A stretch of DNA of 64,000 nucleotides. Origin: Halomonas sp. QHL1 (GTDB lineage: Bacteria; Pseudomonadota; Gammaproteobacteria; Pseudomonadales; Halomonadaceae). Below are positions 19,737 to 28,802 of this stretch, one piece after another. The stretch spans positions 248,001 to 312,000 of the forward strand of contig NZ_MINL01000001.1 of NCBI RefSeq assembly GCF_001882345.1. The letters are read 5' to 3'. A program made the position numbers and the translations under genes. Numbering within the stretch: position 1 is the stretch's first letter; each line of letters opens with the position of its first letter. The notes below the pieces were generated by a model. The model did no database searches. It saw only the letters and a program-made list of their open reading frames with translations, and was not told the origin of the DNA.

Positions 19737-20099
19737 ATGTCACCTACGCTTGATGTTCAATCAGCTTTGCCGCGGCGCAATCGCCGTTACGGTTTAGCGC
19801 GTTGGTGGCTGGCCGGTCTTCTAGTGAGCTGCCTTTTGCCCGCCAGTTTAGGCCCTACGGATGCGTTCCGTAGTGGCGAGCGTAGCGTCACTATCTGTTT
19901 CTGGGTGCCTGCGATTTTGCGCGCGCAGTCCCACTGGATTGCTAAGCGCCGGAGGGCTCTGCAGCGCTGGGCACAAAGTCCCCAGCATTTTGCTCCTGTA
20001 CGATGTCTATGTCACTGGCTAGCCCCAATGGCTATGCTGGTCGCCGCACGGGATGTTTTGACCCAGCGCGGCCCACCTTTCCGACGAGTCTGCCGTTAA
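19737..20099 (+). CDS. small basic protein of unknown function before secA
   Basis: I do not recognise this 120-residue product. It is arginine-rich (18 Arg) with few acidic residues. Residues 13-22 are basic (RRNRRYGLAR), followed by a hydrophobic segment at 23-39 (WWLAGLLVSCLLPASLG), so it looks like a signal or anchor sequence; LVSC at 29-32 could be read as a lipobox, but the residues after the Cys are hydrophobic. The C-terminal half is rich in Trp, His and Arg and ends GPPFRRVCR. It sits 89 bases before secA, the place of secM in enterics, but the SecM arrest motif ending GIRAGP is absent. AGGAG lies 12 bases before the ATG. It might be a secretion monitor, an unrelated exported peptide, or a spurious frame. 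Confidence 0.5.
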   Translation: MSPTLDVQSALPRRNRRYGLARWWLAGLLVSCLLPASLGPTDAFRSGERSVTICFWVPAILRAQSHWIAKRRRALQRWAQSPQHFAPVRCLCHWLAPMAMLVAARDVLTQRGPPFRRVCR

Positions 20100-20113
20100 A
20101 ACACCTACTTTGT

Positions 20114-20139
20114 GCATGCTCTGTAGATAATGAGCATGT
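20114..20139 (+). promoter_or_regulatory. hairpin in the secA leader
   Basis: GCATGCTC (20114-20121) and GAGCATGT (20132-20139) pair over eight positions (one G-U) with a 10-base loop, between the small upstream gene and secA. secA itself has only a weak ribosome site (TTGGAT), so control at this leader is plausible, but the hairpin ends about 50 bases before the secA start and does not cover it. Confidence 0.35.
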
Positions 20140-20188
20140 TGAGAAAGGGCAAAGTCCGATGGGACGCTCGTGAATACTTGGATATTTC

Positions 20189-22921
20189 ATGCTTAATAAT
20201 TTATTACGCAAAGTCGTTGGTTCTAAAAATGACCGCGATGTTAAACGCATGCACAAGAATGTGCCGCAGATTAACGCCTTAGAAGCAGAGCTCGAGGCGA
20301 TTAGCGATGCTGAGCTGCAAGGCAAAACCGCTGAGCTGCGCCAGCGCTTAGAAGCCGGTGAGTCTCTGGATGCACTGCTAGCGCCCGCCTTTGCAATCGT
20401 TCGAGAGGCCAGTAAGCGCGTTATGGGCATGCGCCACTTTGATGTGCAGATGGTGGGTGGCATGACCCTGCACCGTGGTCGTATCGCTGAAATGAAAACC
20501 GGCGAGGGTAAAACGCTGGTAGCGACGCTGGCGGTGTATCTGAATGCACTGCCGGGTAAAGGCGTGCACGTGGTCACGGTAAACGACTACCTGGCCCGGC
20601 GTGATGCCGAGTGGATGCGTCCGCTGTATGAATTCCTAGGCTTGTCTATTGGCGTGATCTTTTCCGGTCAGACTGGCGAAGAGAAGCGTCATGCATACCA
20701 CTGCGATATTACCTACGGTACCAACAACGAGTTCGGCTTCGATTATCTACGCGATAACATGGCGTTTTCGTTAGAAGATAAAGTCCAGCGTGGCCTACAT
20801 TACGCAATTGTCGATGAAGTTGACTCGATTCTTATCGATGAAGCGCGCACGCCACTGATTATTTCCGGCGCGGTAGATGAAAATACCGACCTTTATAAAG
20901 TCGTTAATCAACTTGCCCAGCAGCTTGAGAAAGGCGAAGAGATTGAAGATGACGAGGCCACGGTTGTTGGTGACTTCTTGGTCGATGAAAAGCAGAAGCA
21001 GGTAGAGCTAACGGAGCAGGGGCATAATAAAGTTGAAGAGTTAATGCGCGCTGAAGGCTTATTGGGCGATGAAGAGTCGCTGTATGCCGCGCAAAATCTT
21101 AACTTGCTGCAGCATATGCACTCGGCGCTGCGTGCCCGTTATCTCTATAACCGTGATGTCGACTACATTGTTTCTGAAGGTCAGGTGGTGATTGTTGATG
21201 AGCATACTGGCCGCTCTATGCCAGGGCGCCGCTGGTCGGAAGGGTTGCACCAAGCTGTTGAGGCCAAAGAGGGCGTCACGGTGCAGCGCGAAAGCCAGAC
21301 GCTCGCCTCAACGACTTTCCAGAACTATTTCCGTCTATATGAAAAATTAGCCGGGATGACCGGTACGGCGGATACTGAAGCCTTTGAATTTCGTCAGATT
21401 TACGGTCTAGATGTGGTGGTGATTCCCACCAATCGGCCATTGGCTCGTAAAGACCTGAACGATTTGGTTTATTTGAGCGCTGAAGAGAAGTACGAAGCGA
21501 TCATCAAGGATGTCAAAACCGAAACCGAAGCCGGGCGTCCAGTACTGGTAGGTACGGCTTCGATTGAAACATCCGAGTACCTTGCCAAGCTGATGCGCGA
21601 TGCAGGGCTGACGTTCAGCGTGCTTAACGCCAAGCAGCACCAGAGCGAAGCCGAAATTATTGCTCAGGCAGGCCGCCCAGGGGCGATTACGATTGCCACC
21701 AATATGGCCGGTCGTGGCACCGATATCGTTCTAGGCGGTAACTGGGAAGCCGAAGTTGCCAAGTTGCAAAACCCCACTCAAGAACAGGTTGAAGCGTTAA
21801 AAGTCGAGTGGCAAGCGCGTCACGATGGCGTGCTCGCCGCTGGCGGCCTGCATGTGGTGGGTTCGGAGCGCCATGAGTCACGGCGTATCGACAACCAGCT
21901 GCGTGGCCGTGCTGGGCGTCAGGGCGACCCTGGTTCGACACGCTTCTTCTTATCGCTTGAAGATAGCCTGATGCGCCTGTTTGGCTCCGACCGCGTCAAA
22001 CGCTTGATGCAGGCATTGGGCCTTGAGCATGGCGAAGCCATTGAGCATAAGATGGTCTCTAACGCCGTTGAGCGTGCCCAGAAGAAAGTCGAAGGACGTA
22101 ACTTCGACATTCGTAAGCAGCTGCTTGAGTACGACGACGTTGCCAACGATCAGCGCCGTGTTATCTACGACCAGCGCAATGAGATTCTGGCTGCGGACGA
22201 TGTCGCTGATGCCGTTATCGGTATCCGCGAAGAGGTGATGGAGACGGCCATCAGCGACTACGTGCCGCCCCAGAGCCTGCCCGAGCAGTGGGATCTGCCC
22301 GGTTTGGAAGCGTACCTGAAAACTGAGCTCAACCTTGACGCACCCGTAGTTAAATGGGCCGCCGAGGATGACCGCTTCAGTGAAGAACAGCTACGCGAAC
22401 GGCTGCAGACGATGCATCGCGAGGCCTATGCAGCCAAAATCGAGGCGGCGGGTGAGAAACTGATACGTCGCTTTGAGAAACAGGTCATGCTGCAAGTGCT
22501 GGACACGCGCTGGAAAGAACACCTTCAGTCGATGGATCATCTGCGTCGCGGTATCCACCTACGCGGTTATGCCCAGAAAAATCCCAAGCAGGAGTACAAG
22601 CGTGAATCCTTTGAACTCTTCCAGCACCTGCTCGAGCACATTAAAGCCGATGTAACGCGCATTCTGAGCCACGTGCAGGTTCGTCAGCCCGAGGAAGTAG
22701 ACGCCCTTGAGCAGCAGCGTCGCGAAGCGCTGGCCCGGGAAACCGCCACGGCGGCAAGCCGTCATGGCGCCCCGGCCCCGGAGCAGGCCGAAACCGAGCA
22801 GGAAGCACCTGGCGTTGATGGCCGACCTGTGCGTCGCGAAGGCCCAAAAGTTGGCCGCAACGACCCCTGTTTTTGTGGCTCGGGTAAAAAGTATAAGCAG
22901 TGCTGTGGAAAATTAAGCTAA
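20189..22921 (+). CDS. secA: preprotein translocase ATPase SecA
   Basis: Motor of the Sec export pathway; binds preproteins and SecB and pushes them through SecYEG with ATP. It has 910 residues, near the 901 of E. coli. Walker A is [13 protein letters not shown] (GEGKT at 105-109); Walker B and the DEAD-like site are [19 protein letters not shown]; the second nucleotide-binding domain has [15 protein letters not shown] and [14 protein letters not shown]. The tail ends in the zinc finger [17 protein letters not shown], which binds SecB and lipids. A less conserved linker rich in Ala, Glu and Pro precedes it. The start has a poor ribosome site, so expression may depend on the leader or the upstream gene. 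Confidence 0.98.
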   Translation: MLNNLLRKVVGSKNDRDVKRMHKNVPQINALEAELEAISDAELQGKTAELRQRLEAGESLDALLAPAFAIVREASKRVMGMRHFDVQMVGGMTLHRGRIAEMKTGEGKTLVATLAVYLNALPGKGVHVVTVNDYLARRDAEWMRPLYEFLGLSIGVIFSGQTGEEKRHAYHCDITYGTNNEFGFDYLRDNMAFSLEDKVQRGLHYAIVDEVDSILIDEARTPLIISGAVDENTDLYKVVNQLAQQLEKGEEIEDDEATVVGDFLVDEKQKQVELTEQGHNKVEELMRAEGLLGDEESLYAAQNLNLLQHMHSALRARYLYNRDVDYIVSEGQVVIVDEHTGRSMPGRRWSEGLHQAVEAKEGVTVQRESQTLASTTFQNYFRLYEKLAGMTGTADTEAFEFRQIYGLDVVVIPTNRPLARKDLNDLVYLSAEEKYEAIIKDVKTETEAGRPVLVGTASIETSEYLAKLMRDAGLTFSVLNAKQHQSEAEIIAQAGRPGAITIATNMAGRGTDIVLGGNWEAEVAKLQNPTQEQVEALKVEWQARHDGVLAAGGLHVVGSERHESRRIDNQLRGRAGRQGDPGSTRFFLSLEDSLMRLFGSDRVKRLMQALGLEHGEAIEHKMVSNAVERAQKKVEGRNFDIRKQLLEYDDVANDQRRVIYDQRNEILAADDVADAVIGIREEVMETAISDYVPPQSLPEQWDLPGLEAYLKTELNLDAPVVKWAAEDDRFSEEQLRERLQTMHREAYAAKIEAAGEKLIRRFEKQVMLQVLDTRWKEHLQSMDHLRRGIHLRGYAQKNPKQEYKRESFELFQHLLEHIKADVTRILSHVQVRQPEEVDALEQQRREALARETATAASRHGAPAPEQAETEQEAPGVDGRPVRREGPKVGRNDPCFCGSGKKYKQCCGKLS

Positions 22922-22928
22922 CGGCGCC

Positions 22929-22968
22929 CGTTTTTAAGACCGTTTTTGAGACGGTTAGTAAAACGGTC
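22929..22968. repeat. tandem duplication and inverted repeat after secA
   Basis: CGTTTTTAAGAC (22929-22940) is followed at once by CGTTTTTGAGAC (22941-22952), 11 of 12 identical. The same stretch contains a perfect 9-bp inverted repeat, GACCGTTTT (22938-22946) and AAAACGGTC (22960-22968), with a 13-base loop. No U tract follows, so I do not call a terminator with confidence. Confidence 0.6.
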
Positions 22969-22988
22969 TGTGTCTAAAGGAGAGAGTC

Positions 22989-24218
22989 ATGGCGGTTGGA
23001 AACACTCCCTTTCCAGAGTTGCCACCCCTAAAAGGGGTGCGCCTGGGGGTTGCAATGGCGGGTATCAAAAAGCCGGATCGTCGTGATGTTGTGGTGATTG
23101 AGCTGCCCGAGACCGCGACGGTGTCAGGGGTCTTTACCCGTAATGCGTTCTGCGCCGCGCCCGTTTTGGTGGCCAAGCAACACCTTGAACAGTGTCGGGC
23201 AGGCAACCGTTCGCCACGCTTTTGGCTGATCAATACCGGCAATGCCAACGCGGGTACAGGCGAAGCAGGTTTGCGCGATGCGCGAGCTAGCTGTGCTGAG
23301 CTGGCTAAACAGGCGGGCGTGTCTGAACAGGACGTACTGCCATTTTCAACCGGTGTGATTGGTGAGCCGCTGCCGATGGAGCGTCTGCTCGCGGGATTGG
23401 CACCGGCGCTTGAAAGTTTGTCCAGCGACAGTGTTGCCTGGGAGCACGCAGGCCAGGGCATTTTAACCACCGACACTCGGGCCAAAGGTGCCACCTGTGC
23501 GGTTGAAATAGGTAATCAGCAGGTAACGATTAACGGCATCACTAAAGGGTCCGGCATGATCAAGCCCAATATGGCGACCATGTTGGGATTTGTGGTGACC
23601 GATGCGGCTATCGAGGCATCGCTACTGGATCGGCTGCTGCGTGAAACAGTCGATCGCTCGTTCAACTGCATTACCGTGGACAGCGATACCTCAACCAATG
23701 ACGCCTGTATGCTGGCGGCGACCGGCACAGGTCCGCGCATCTCTGATGATGAGCAGATTGCTGTTTTCAGCAACGCCCTACAGCGGGTAATGACCGAGCT
23801 GGCGCAGGCGATTATTCGCGACGGCGAGGGCGCAACTAAATTCGTTACCCTTCAGGTTGATGAGGCGAAAAGCCGTCAAGAGGCGCTTGATGTGGCCTTC
23901 ACCGTTGCGCACTCACCGCTGGTTAAGACCGCCCTTTACGCCTCAGACGCTAATTGGGGGCGTATTTTGGCTGCGGTTGGGCGAGCGCCTGTGAATGACT
24001 TTGACGTCAATCGTGTGGTGATTGATTTAGGCGATGTGCGGTTAGTTGAAAATGGCGGGCGTGCTGCAGGCTATACCGAAGCGGCAGGAAGCGCCGTCAT
24101 GGCCCAGTCGGAAATTACCATTCGCATTAACTTGGGGCGGGGCGAGGAAAGTGCCACAGTATGGACCTCCGACCTCTCCCATGACTATGTGTCTATTAAC
24201 GCGGATTACCGCAGCTAG
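22989..24218 (+). CDS. argJ: bifunctional ornithine acetyltransferase / N-acetylglutamate synthase ArgJ
   Basis: Arginine synthesis enzyme that moves the acetyl group from N-acetylornithine to glutamate and, in the bifunctional form, also makes N-acetylglutamate from acetyl-CoA. It has 409 residues. The self-cleavage and nucleophile site is KGSGMIKPNMATMLGF with Thr197 as the N-terminal nucleophile of the beta chain after cleavage. NTGNANAGTGEAGLRDA and DSDTSTNDACMLAATG are typical, as is the C-terminal DLSHDYVSINADYRS. A good ribosome site AAAGGAGAGAGTC precedes the ATG. Its place directly after secA is as in Pseudomonas. Whether it has both activities cannot be read from the sequence. Confidence 0.95.
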   Translation: MAVGNTPFPELPPLKGVRLGVAMAGIKKPDRRDVVVIELPETATVSGVFTRNAFCAAPVLVAKQHLEQCRAGNRSPRFWLINTGNANAGTGEAGLRDARASCAELAKQAGVSEQDVLPFSTGVIGEPLPMERLLAGLAPALESLSSDSVAWEHAGQGILTTDTRAKGATCAVEIGNQQVTINGITKGSGMIKPNMATMLGFVVTDAAIEASLLDRLLRETVDRSFNCITVDSDTSTNDACMLAATGTGPRISDDEQIAVFSNALQRVMTELAQAIIRDGEGATKFVTLQVDEAKSRQEALDVAFTVAHSPLVKTALYASDANWGRILAAVGRAPVNDFDVNRVVIDLGDVRLVENGGRAAGYTEAAGSAVMAQSEITIRINLGRGEESATVWTSDLSHDYVSINADYRS

Positions 24219-24300
24219 CTAGTCGGCCCTGAAAGGGGCGTTGGTTGGCAGGGGTAGTGGGCACATGCAGTGAATAAAGACGTAACGAGTATATGAGTCT

Positions 24301-25257
24301 ATGAGCATAAAGGTAAAACGACGGGTTCACGTCGCGGCGGCAGCGATTATCAGCGCCGATCAACAGCAAGTACTGATCGCTCGTCGGCCATCAAACGTAG
24401 ATCATGGCGGGCTTTGGGAGTTTCCGGGCGGCAAATTGGCCCCTTATGAAACCGGGCTTGAAGGGTTAAAGCGTGAGCTGCACGAAGAGCTCGGCGTTGA
24501 GATTGTTTGTGCTCAACCGTTGATTCGCGTCCATCATGAGTATCCCGACAAGCATATCCTGCTAGATGTATGGCAGGTGCACGAGTTTGCTGGCGAGCCC
24601 TTTGGGCGAGAAGGGCAGGCGGTGCGCTGGGTGCCTATGAGTGAACTCTCCAACTATCCTTTCCCGGCGGCAAATTTACCGATTCTGCGAGCGGTAAGAC
24701 TGCCTACCGAGTATTTGATTACCGGCGAAGAGGCTGACGAAGCGCGCTTCGATGCATTTTTGGAGCGCGCACTACGTGAAGACAAGATTCGCCTGGTGCA
24801 GCTGCGCGCCAAGCAGTTGGATGAAGCGGCTTATCTGGCCCGTGCCCAGCGTGCCTTGAGCCTGTGTCGTGAGCACGGTGCACGACTGCTGCTCAATGGT
24901 GAGCCGACGCTGCTTGATCACATTGACGCCGATGGCATTCATTTGACCAGCGAGCGTTTGATGCAGCTTGAGCGTCGTCCGATTGCCGAAAGCAAGTGGT
25001 TGTCGGCATCGACGCACAATCAAACGCAGTTGACTCAGGCGGCGGTGTTAGGCTGCGACTTTGTTAGTTTGTCGCCGCTGCGCACCACGCCGTCGCACCC
25101 TGAAGTGTTCCCGCTCGGCTGGCATGATTTCCAGCAGTTGGTTGAGCGCGCAGGCATGCCGGTGTTCGCACTTGGCGGCATGACGCGCTTTGATGCCAAT
25201 CATGCCCGTGCCGTGGGCGCTCAAGGTATCGCCTCAATTCGTGACTTCTGGAAATAA
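24301..25257 (+). CDS. Nudix hydrolase (MutT type) fused to a ThiE-like domain
   Basis: One 318-residue chain with two domains. Residues 1-130 are a MutT-type Nudix domain, which in MutT removes 8-oxo-dGTP; the full Nudix box GX5EX7REUXEEXGU is intact from Gly44 to Val66 (GGKLAPYETG, then KRELHEELGV), and WEFPGG precedes it. Residues about 135-318 resemble thiamine-phosphate synthase ThiE: IRLVQLRAKQLDEAAY, LLLNGEPTLLDHIDADGIHL, SASTHNQTQL, DFVSLSPLRTT and MPVFALGGMTRFDANHARAVGAQGIASI. The ThiE part lacks several pyrophosphate-site details I would expect and is probably not a normal ThiE. The same fusion beside argJ is known in Pseudomonas. The start ATG follows a repeated TATGAG and has only a weak ribosome site. 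Confidence 0.9.
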   Translation: MSIKVKRRVHVAAAAIISADQQQVLIARRPSNVDHGGLWEFPGGKLAPYETGLEGLKRELHEELGVEIVCAQPLIRVHHEYPDKHILLDVWQVHEFAGEPFGREGQAVRWVPMSELSNYPFPAANLPILRAVRLPTEYLITGEEADEARFDAFLERALREDKIRLVQLRAKQLDEAAYLARAQRALSLCREHGARLLLNGEPTLLDHIDADGIHLTSERLMQLERRPIAESKWLSASTHNQTQLTQAAVLGCDFVSLSPLRTTPSHPEVFPLGWHDFQQLVERAGMPVFALGGMTRFDANHARAVGAQGIASIRDFWK

Positions 25258-25288
25258 ACGGCCGCGTTAGCCCGCCGTGTGTCATCAA

Positions 25289-25336
25289 AAAAGCCTGCCT
25301 GGGTATTTCTCCCAGGCAGGCGTTTTGTTTTTTTAT
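25289..25336. terminator. bidirectional intrinsic terminator
   Basis: A perfect 11-bp stem, GCCTGCCTGGG (25293-25303) and CCCAGGCAGGC (25311-25321), has a 7-base loop, a T-rich tail downstream on the plus strand (GTTTTGTTTTTTTATT) and AAAAAA on the other side. It can serve both the Nudix-ThiE gene and the convergent aguB. Confidence 0.9.
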
Positions 25337-25354
25337 TGGGGTTTTATCGCGGGG

Positions 25355-26269
25355 TTAGTCGCGGTAGCGGCGAGTTAAATCCCCATAAGCATCTACGCGA
25401 CGATCCCGCAGGTACGGCCAGATGCGGCGGGTATTTTCACTGCGCGCCATATTTAGCTCAACGACTAACTGCTCGGTCGCTTCCCCCGCATGGGCCAATA
25501 GTTCGCCTTGCGGCCCGCAGACAAAACTCCCCCCCCAGAACTGAATGCCGTCTCCCACCCCAGAATGATCCGCCTCAAAGCCAACTCGATTGGCCACTAG
25601 CACAGGCAAACCGTTGGCCACACCGTGTGCGCGCTGAATCACTGTCCAGGCATCTTTTTGGCGGCTCTTTTCTTCGCTATCGTCGTTGGGGTCCCAGCCG
25701 ATCGCCGTGGGGTAGAGCAGTAAATCGGCACCGGCTAGCGCCATAAGCCGTGCAGCTTCGGGATACCACTGATCCCAGCAGACCAAGACGCCGAGGCGGC
25801 CCACGGATGTTTCGATCGGGGTAAAGCCCTCTCCGCGAGCGCTGTCATGATCACCCGGTGTGAAGTAAAACTTCTCATAAAATCCAGGATCATCGGGAAT
25901 GTGCATCTTGCGATACTGGCCGACGCGACCTTTGGCGCGGTCATAGACCACGGCGGTATTGTGGTAGAGGCCCGGTGCGCGGCGCTCAAATAGCGAGCCG
26001 ACCAGGACGATGTTCAATTCCTTGGCAAGCGCTGCTAGACGTTGGCCGGTCGGGCCGTCGAGGGGCTCTGCTAGGTCAAACAGCGAAGGATCTTCATACT
26101 GGCAAAAGTAGTGAGTGGTATGCAGTTCCTGGAGCAGTACCAACTGGGCGCCTTGCGCAACGGCACTGCGAATACCTTCTTCGCTTGCTGACAGGCTTTG
26201 GGCTTTGTCCGGCCACGCGGGTTGCTGCACAACAGCGACGGTTAGCGTCGAGCTTGATTTAATCGACAT
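25355..26269 (-). CDS. aguB: N-carbamoylputrescine amidase AguB
   Basis: Nitrilase-family enzyme that hydrolyses N-carbamoylputrescine to putrescine, carbon dioxide and ammonia, the last step of the agmatine route. The ATG at 26267-26269 (minus strand) is preceded by AAAGGAGCCACC, giving 304 residues; an in-frame ATG 14 codons earlier is less likely because it lies inside aguA. The catalytic triad is visible as Glu48 (LLQELH), Lys121 (YRKMHIPDD) and Cys164 (VLVCWDQWYPE). GFYEKFYFTPGD and WGGSFVCGPQGELL are also typical of this subgroup. It lies 10 bases after aguA, so the two form an operon. Confidence 0.94.
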   Translation of the reverse strand: MSIKSSSTLTVAVVQQPAWPDKAQSLSASEEGIRSAVAQGAQLVLLQELHTTHYFCQYEDPSLFDLAEPLDGPTGQRLAALAKELNIVLVGSLFERRAPGLYHNTAVVYDRAKGRVGQYRKMHIPDDPGFYEKFYFTPGDHDSARGEGFTPIETSVGRLGVLVCWDQWYPEAARLMALAGADLLLYPTAIGWDPNDDSEEKSRQKDAWTVIQRAHGVANGLPVLVANRVGFEADHSGVGDGIQFWGGSFVCGPQGELLAHAGEATEQLVVELNMARSENTRRIWPYLRDRRVDAYGDLTRRYRD

Positions 26270-26279
26270 GGTGGCTCCT

Positions 26280-27341
26280 TTATTCAGTGGTATCACCCGA
26301 ACCCTGGGCAAGCGTGCCTTGTGGAAGCTGCATGGTTAAACAGTGCAGGCTGCCATGTTGGCGAATAACGCTGACACACTCAATCGGAATTAGCGTGTGC
26401 TCGGGAAAAGCAACCGCTAGCGCGTTCAGTGCAGTGACATCCGACGGGTCGCCGTAGGTAGGCACCAGTACGGCCTGATTGATGATCAGGAAATTCGCGT
26501 AGGTGGTGGGTAGGCGGTGGCCATCTTCCGGGTCAAAGCAGGCTTGGGGCCAGGGCAGTGGAATAAGCTGGTAGGGTTCGCCATTGCGTTGCCGGAAAGC
26601 CTGCAGCTCTTGCTCCATCGCCGCCAAGGCCGCGTAGTGCGGGTCGTGGGGGTCATCACAACGCACATAGGCGATGGTGGTTGGGTTACAGAAGCGTGCC
26701 AGGGTATCAATATGGCTGTCGGTATCGTCGCCCTCTAAATGACCGTTGGCCAGCCACAGCACACGGTCAACGCCGAAGTCTTCGCCAAGCTGCGCTTCTA
26801 CATCTTGACGAGATAGCGTGGGATTGCGATTGGGATTAAGCAGGCATGCTTCAGTGGTGAGCAGGGTACCTTCACCGTCGGTTTCTATACCACCACCTTC
26901 CAGTACCAGATCACGCGAGGCCACCGGGCAGGCCCAGGCGCCCGCATCAGCAAGCGACTGGGTGAGCAAGTTATCGCGCTCGGCGGGAAATTTGCCACCC
27001 CAGCCGGTGAACGTGTAATCGAGTAGCAATAATTGGTCATCTTCGTCGATCACGCTGATCGGGCCATGATCCCGCGCCCAGGTATCGTCGGTGGGTGCGA
27101 CAATAAGCTGCAGGCGTTCGGCTGGCACAGCGTAGGCGTGAAAAGTGTCGGTTAAGCGCTGTTTAGTGGGCTCGTCGGGTACGCAAATAAGCACGCGCTG
27201 ATAGCGCGCGGTGGCAATCACAATGCGTTCGAGAGTAGCTTCGATGCGCGCAAGCAGAGGCGCCCAATCGCCGTCTGGGCGTGGCCAGGTCAGTTGTATC
27301 CCATCCTGGGGATACCATTCGGGTAGCAAACGATACGTCAT
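26280..27341 (-). CDS. aguA: agmatine deiminase AguA
   Basis: Converts agmatine to N-carbamoylputrescine and ammonia. It has 353 residues of the peptidyl-arginine deiminase (Porphyromonas type) fold. Landmarks are TWPRPDGDWAPLL near the N terminus, TWARDHGPISV, LEGGGIETDGEGTLLTTEACLLNPNRN, ANGHLEGDDTDSHIDTLARF and the C-terminal GSLHCLTMQLP with the catalytic Cys near residue 334. It is the first gene of the aguA-aguB pair, read leftward, and lies back to back with the lol genes across a 179-base gap. Confidence 0.94.
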   Translation of the reverse strand: MTYRLLPEWYPQDGIQLTWPRPDGDWAPLLARIEATLERIVIATARYQRVLICVPDEPTKQRLTDTFHAYAVPAERLQLIVAPTDDTWARDHGPISVIDEDDQLLLLDYTFTGWGGKFPAERDNLLTQSLADAGAWACPVASRDLVLEGGGIETDGEGTLLTTEACLLNPNRNPTLSRQDVEAQLGEDFGVDRVLWLANGHLEGDDTDSHIDTLARFCNPTTIAYVRCDDPHDPHYAALAAMEQELQAFRQRNGEPYQLIPLPWPQACFDPEDGHRLPTTYANFLIINQAVLVPTYGDPSDVTALNALAVAFPEHTLIPIECVSVIRQHGSLHCLTMQLPQGTLAQGSGDTTE

Positions 27342-27520
27342 AAAAGCGCAGCCCCACGGTCAACAGTAAATCGGCGCAATGTAGGGCGTGGCGGGGCAAG
27401 TTGCAAGCGTAACGTTTTTATTCTGAACGCTTACGGTCCAGGCCGCTCTAATGGCCGTTTGAACATGCAGAGAGACTAAAAAAACCGTACCATGAGCGCT
27501 TATTGATAAGGAATGACGCC

Positions 27521-28762
27521 ATGCTTGATCGTTTGCCTTTTCTGGTGGGGCTGCGCTACGTGCGCGCTAAACGCCGGAACCACTTTATTTCGTTTATTTC
27601 GCTCACCTCAATGTTGGGGCTAATGTTGGGGGTCGCCGTACTTATTTTGGTGTTGTCGGTGATGAACGGCTTCGACCACGAGCTGCGCACGCGTATTTTA
27701 GGCATGGTGCCCCACGCTAAAATTGAGTCCCGGGTAGGGATGGTGGAGTGGGAAACGTTAGCCGAAGAGTTGATGCAGCGCGAACGGGTCATTGGTGCGG
27801 CGCCTTTCGTTGAGCAGCAGGGTATGTTCTCCGTGGGTGGGCGTAATCAGGGCGCCATGGTCAACGGCATCAATCCAGAGTGGGAAGACCGAGTGTCGAT
27901 TATTGGCGAGCACATGCGTCAAGGCGAGCTGACTGATCTGGTTCCCGGTGAGTGGCACGTGGTGTTGGGCTCAATGCTGGCACGCAACCTGGGCGTTGGC
28001 GTGGGCGATCGAGTGACGCTGCTGGTGCCTGAAGCATCGATTACCCCTGCGGGGGTCTTTCCGCGCTTAAAACGCTTTACCGTCAGCGGTATTTTTAGCG
28101 TCGGTGCTGAGCTAGACGCTAATTTGGCCTATGCCAATATTGAAGATATGCAAACGCTTGCTCGTCTTGGCGATGCGGTGGGCGGGCTTCGCCTAGAGTT
28201 GGATGATCTGTTTGCCGCCAGTAGCGAGACCCAGGCGATTCTCAATGAGCTTGGCCCGGAGTATCGCGGCAGTGATTGGACCCTCTCCCAAGGTAATCTT
28301 TTCCAGGCGATACAGATGGAAAAGCGCATGATCGCGCTGCTGTTAACCGTGATTATCGCTGTAGCGGCGTTTAATATCGTCTCGACGCTGGTCATGGTAG
28401 TCACCGACAAAAGCGCGGATATCGCCATTCTGCGTACGATAGGTGCTAAACCGAGCTCGATTATGGGGATTTTTATTGTTCAGGGCATGGCCATTGGGTT
28501 GATTGGTATCGCCATGGGGGTGGCCGTTGGTGTACTGCTGGCGCTGACCATAGCTGATCTGATTGGCTGGGTGGAAGGAACGCTGGGCATTCAGTTCTTG
28601 GATGCTGGTGTCTACTTTATTAGCAACCTGCCTTCTCGTCTGCAGTGGAACGATGTAATCAATATCGTATTGGCAGCCTTTGGACTGACGTTCCTGTCAA
28701 CACTCTACCCCGCTTGGCGGGCGGCAAAAGTTCAGCCAGCGGATGTGTTGCGCTATGAATAA
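27521..28762 (+). CDS. lolC: lipoprotein-releasing system permease LolC/LolE (LolF-type)
   Basis: Inner-membrane subunit of the ABC transporter that lifts lipoproteins out of the inner membrane and hands them to LolA. The ATG at 27521 follows AAGGAAT by about nine bases and gives 413 residues. The protein starts LPFLVGLRYVRAKRRNHFISFISLTSMLG, has a first membrane segment near 25-50, a large periplasmic domain (about 50-265) and three more segments in the C-terminal third, ending PAWRAAKVQPADVLRYE. Only one such subunit is encoded beside lolD here, so it may act as a homodimer (the LolF type) unless a second copy is elsewhere. Confidence 0.9.
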   Translation: MLDRLPFLVGLRYVRAKRRNHFISFISLTSMLGLMLGVAVLILVLSVMNGFDHELRTRILGMVPHAKIESRVGMVEWETLAEELMQRERVIGAAPFVEQQGMFSVGGRNQGAMVNGINPEWEDRVSIIGEHMRQGELTDLVPGEWHVVLGSMLARNLGVGVGDRVTLLVPEASITPAGVFPRLKRFTVSGIFSVGAELDANLAYANIEDMQTLARLGDAVGGLRLELDDLFAASSETQAILNELGPEYRGSDWTLSQGNLFQAIQMEKRMIALLLTVIIAVAAFNIVSTLVMVVTDKSADIAILRTIGAKPSSIMGIFIVQGMAIGLIGIAMGVAVGVLLALTIADLIGWVEGTLGIQFLDAGVYFISNLPSRLQWNDVINIVLAAFGLTFLSTLYPAWRAAKVQPADVLRYE

Positions 28763-28795
28763 TGGCTTCAGGAATAACGGTTCAAGGAACAAGGA
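28757..28795 (+). repeat. imperfect 15-bp repeats over the lolC stop
   Basis: GAATAATGGCTTCAG (28757-28771) and GAATAACGGTTCAAG (28772-28786) match at 11 of 15 bases, and a decayed third unit (GAACAAGG...) follows. The first unit contains the lolC TAA and the last includes the lolD ribosome site. Confidence 0.55.
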
Positions 28796-28802
28796 TGACA
28801 CG

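Noticed and set aside
19737..20099. Calling the gene before secA a true SecM
   Set aside because: Position and N-terminal segment fit, but the arrest motif and any clear sequence match are missing; left as unknown.
25279..25746. Plus-strand ORF of 155 codons over the terminator and aguB end
   Set aside because: It runs through a clear bidirectional terminator and mirrors aguB; no motif or ribosome site.
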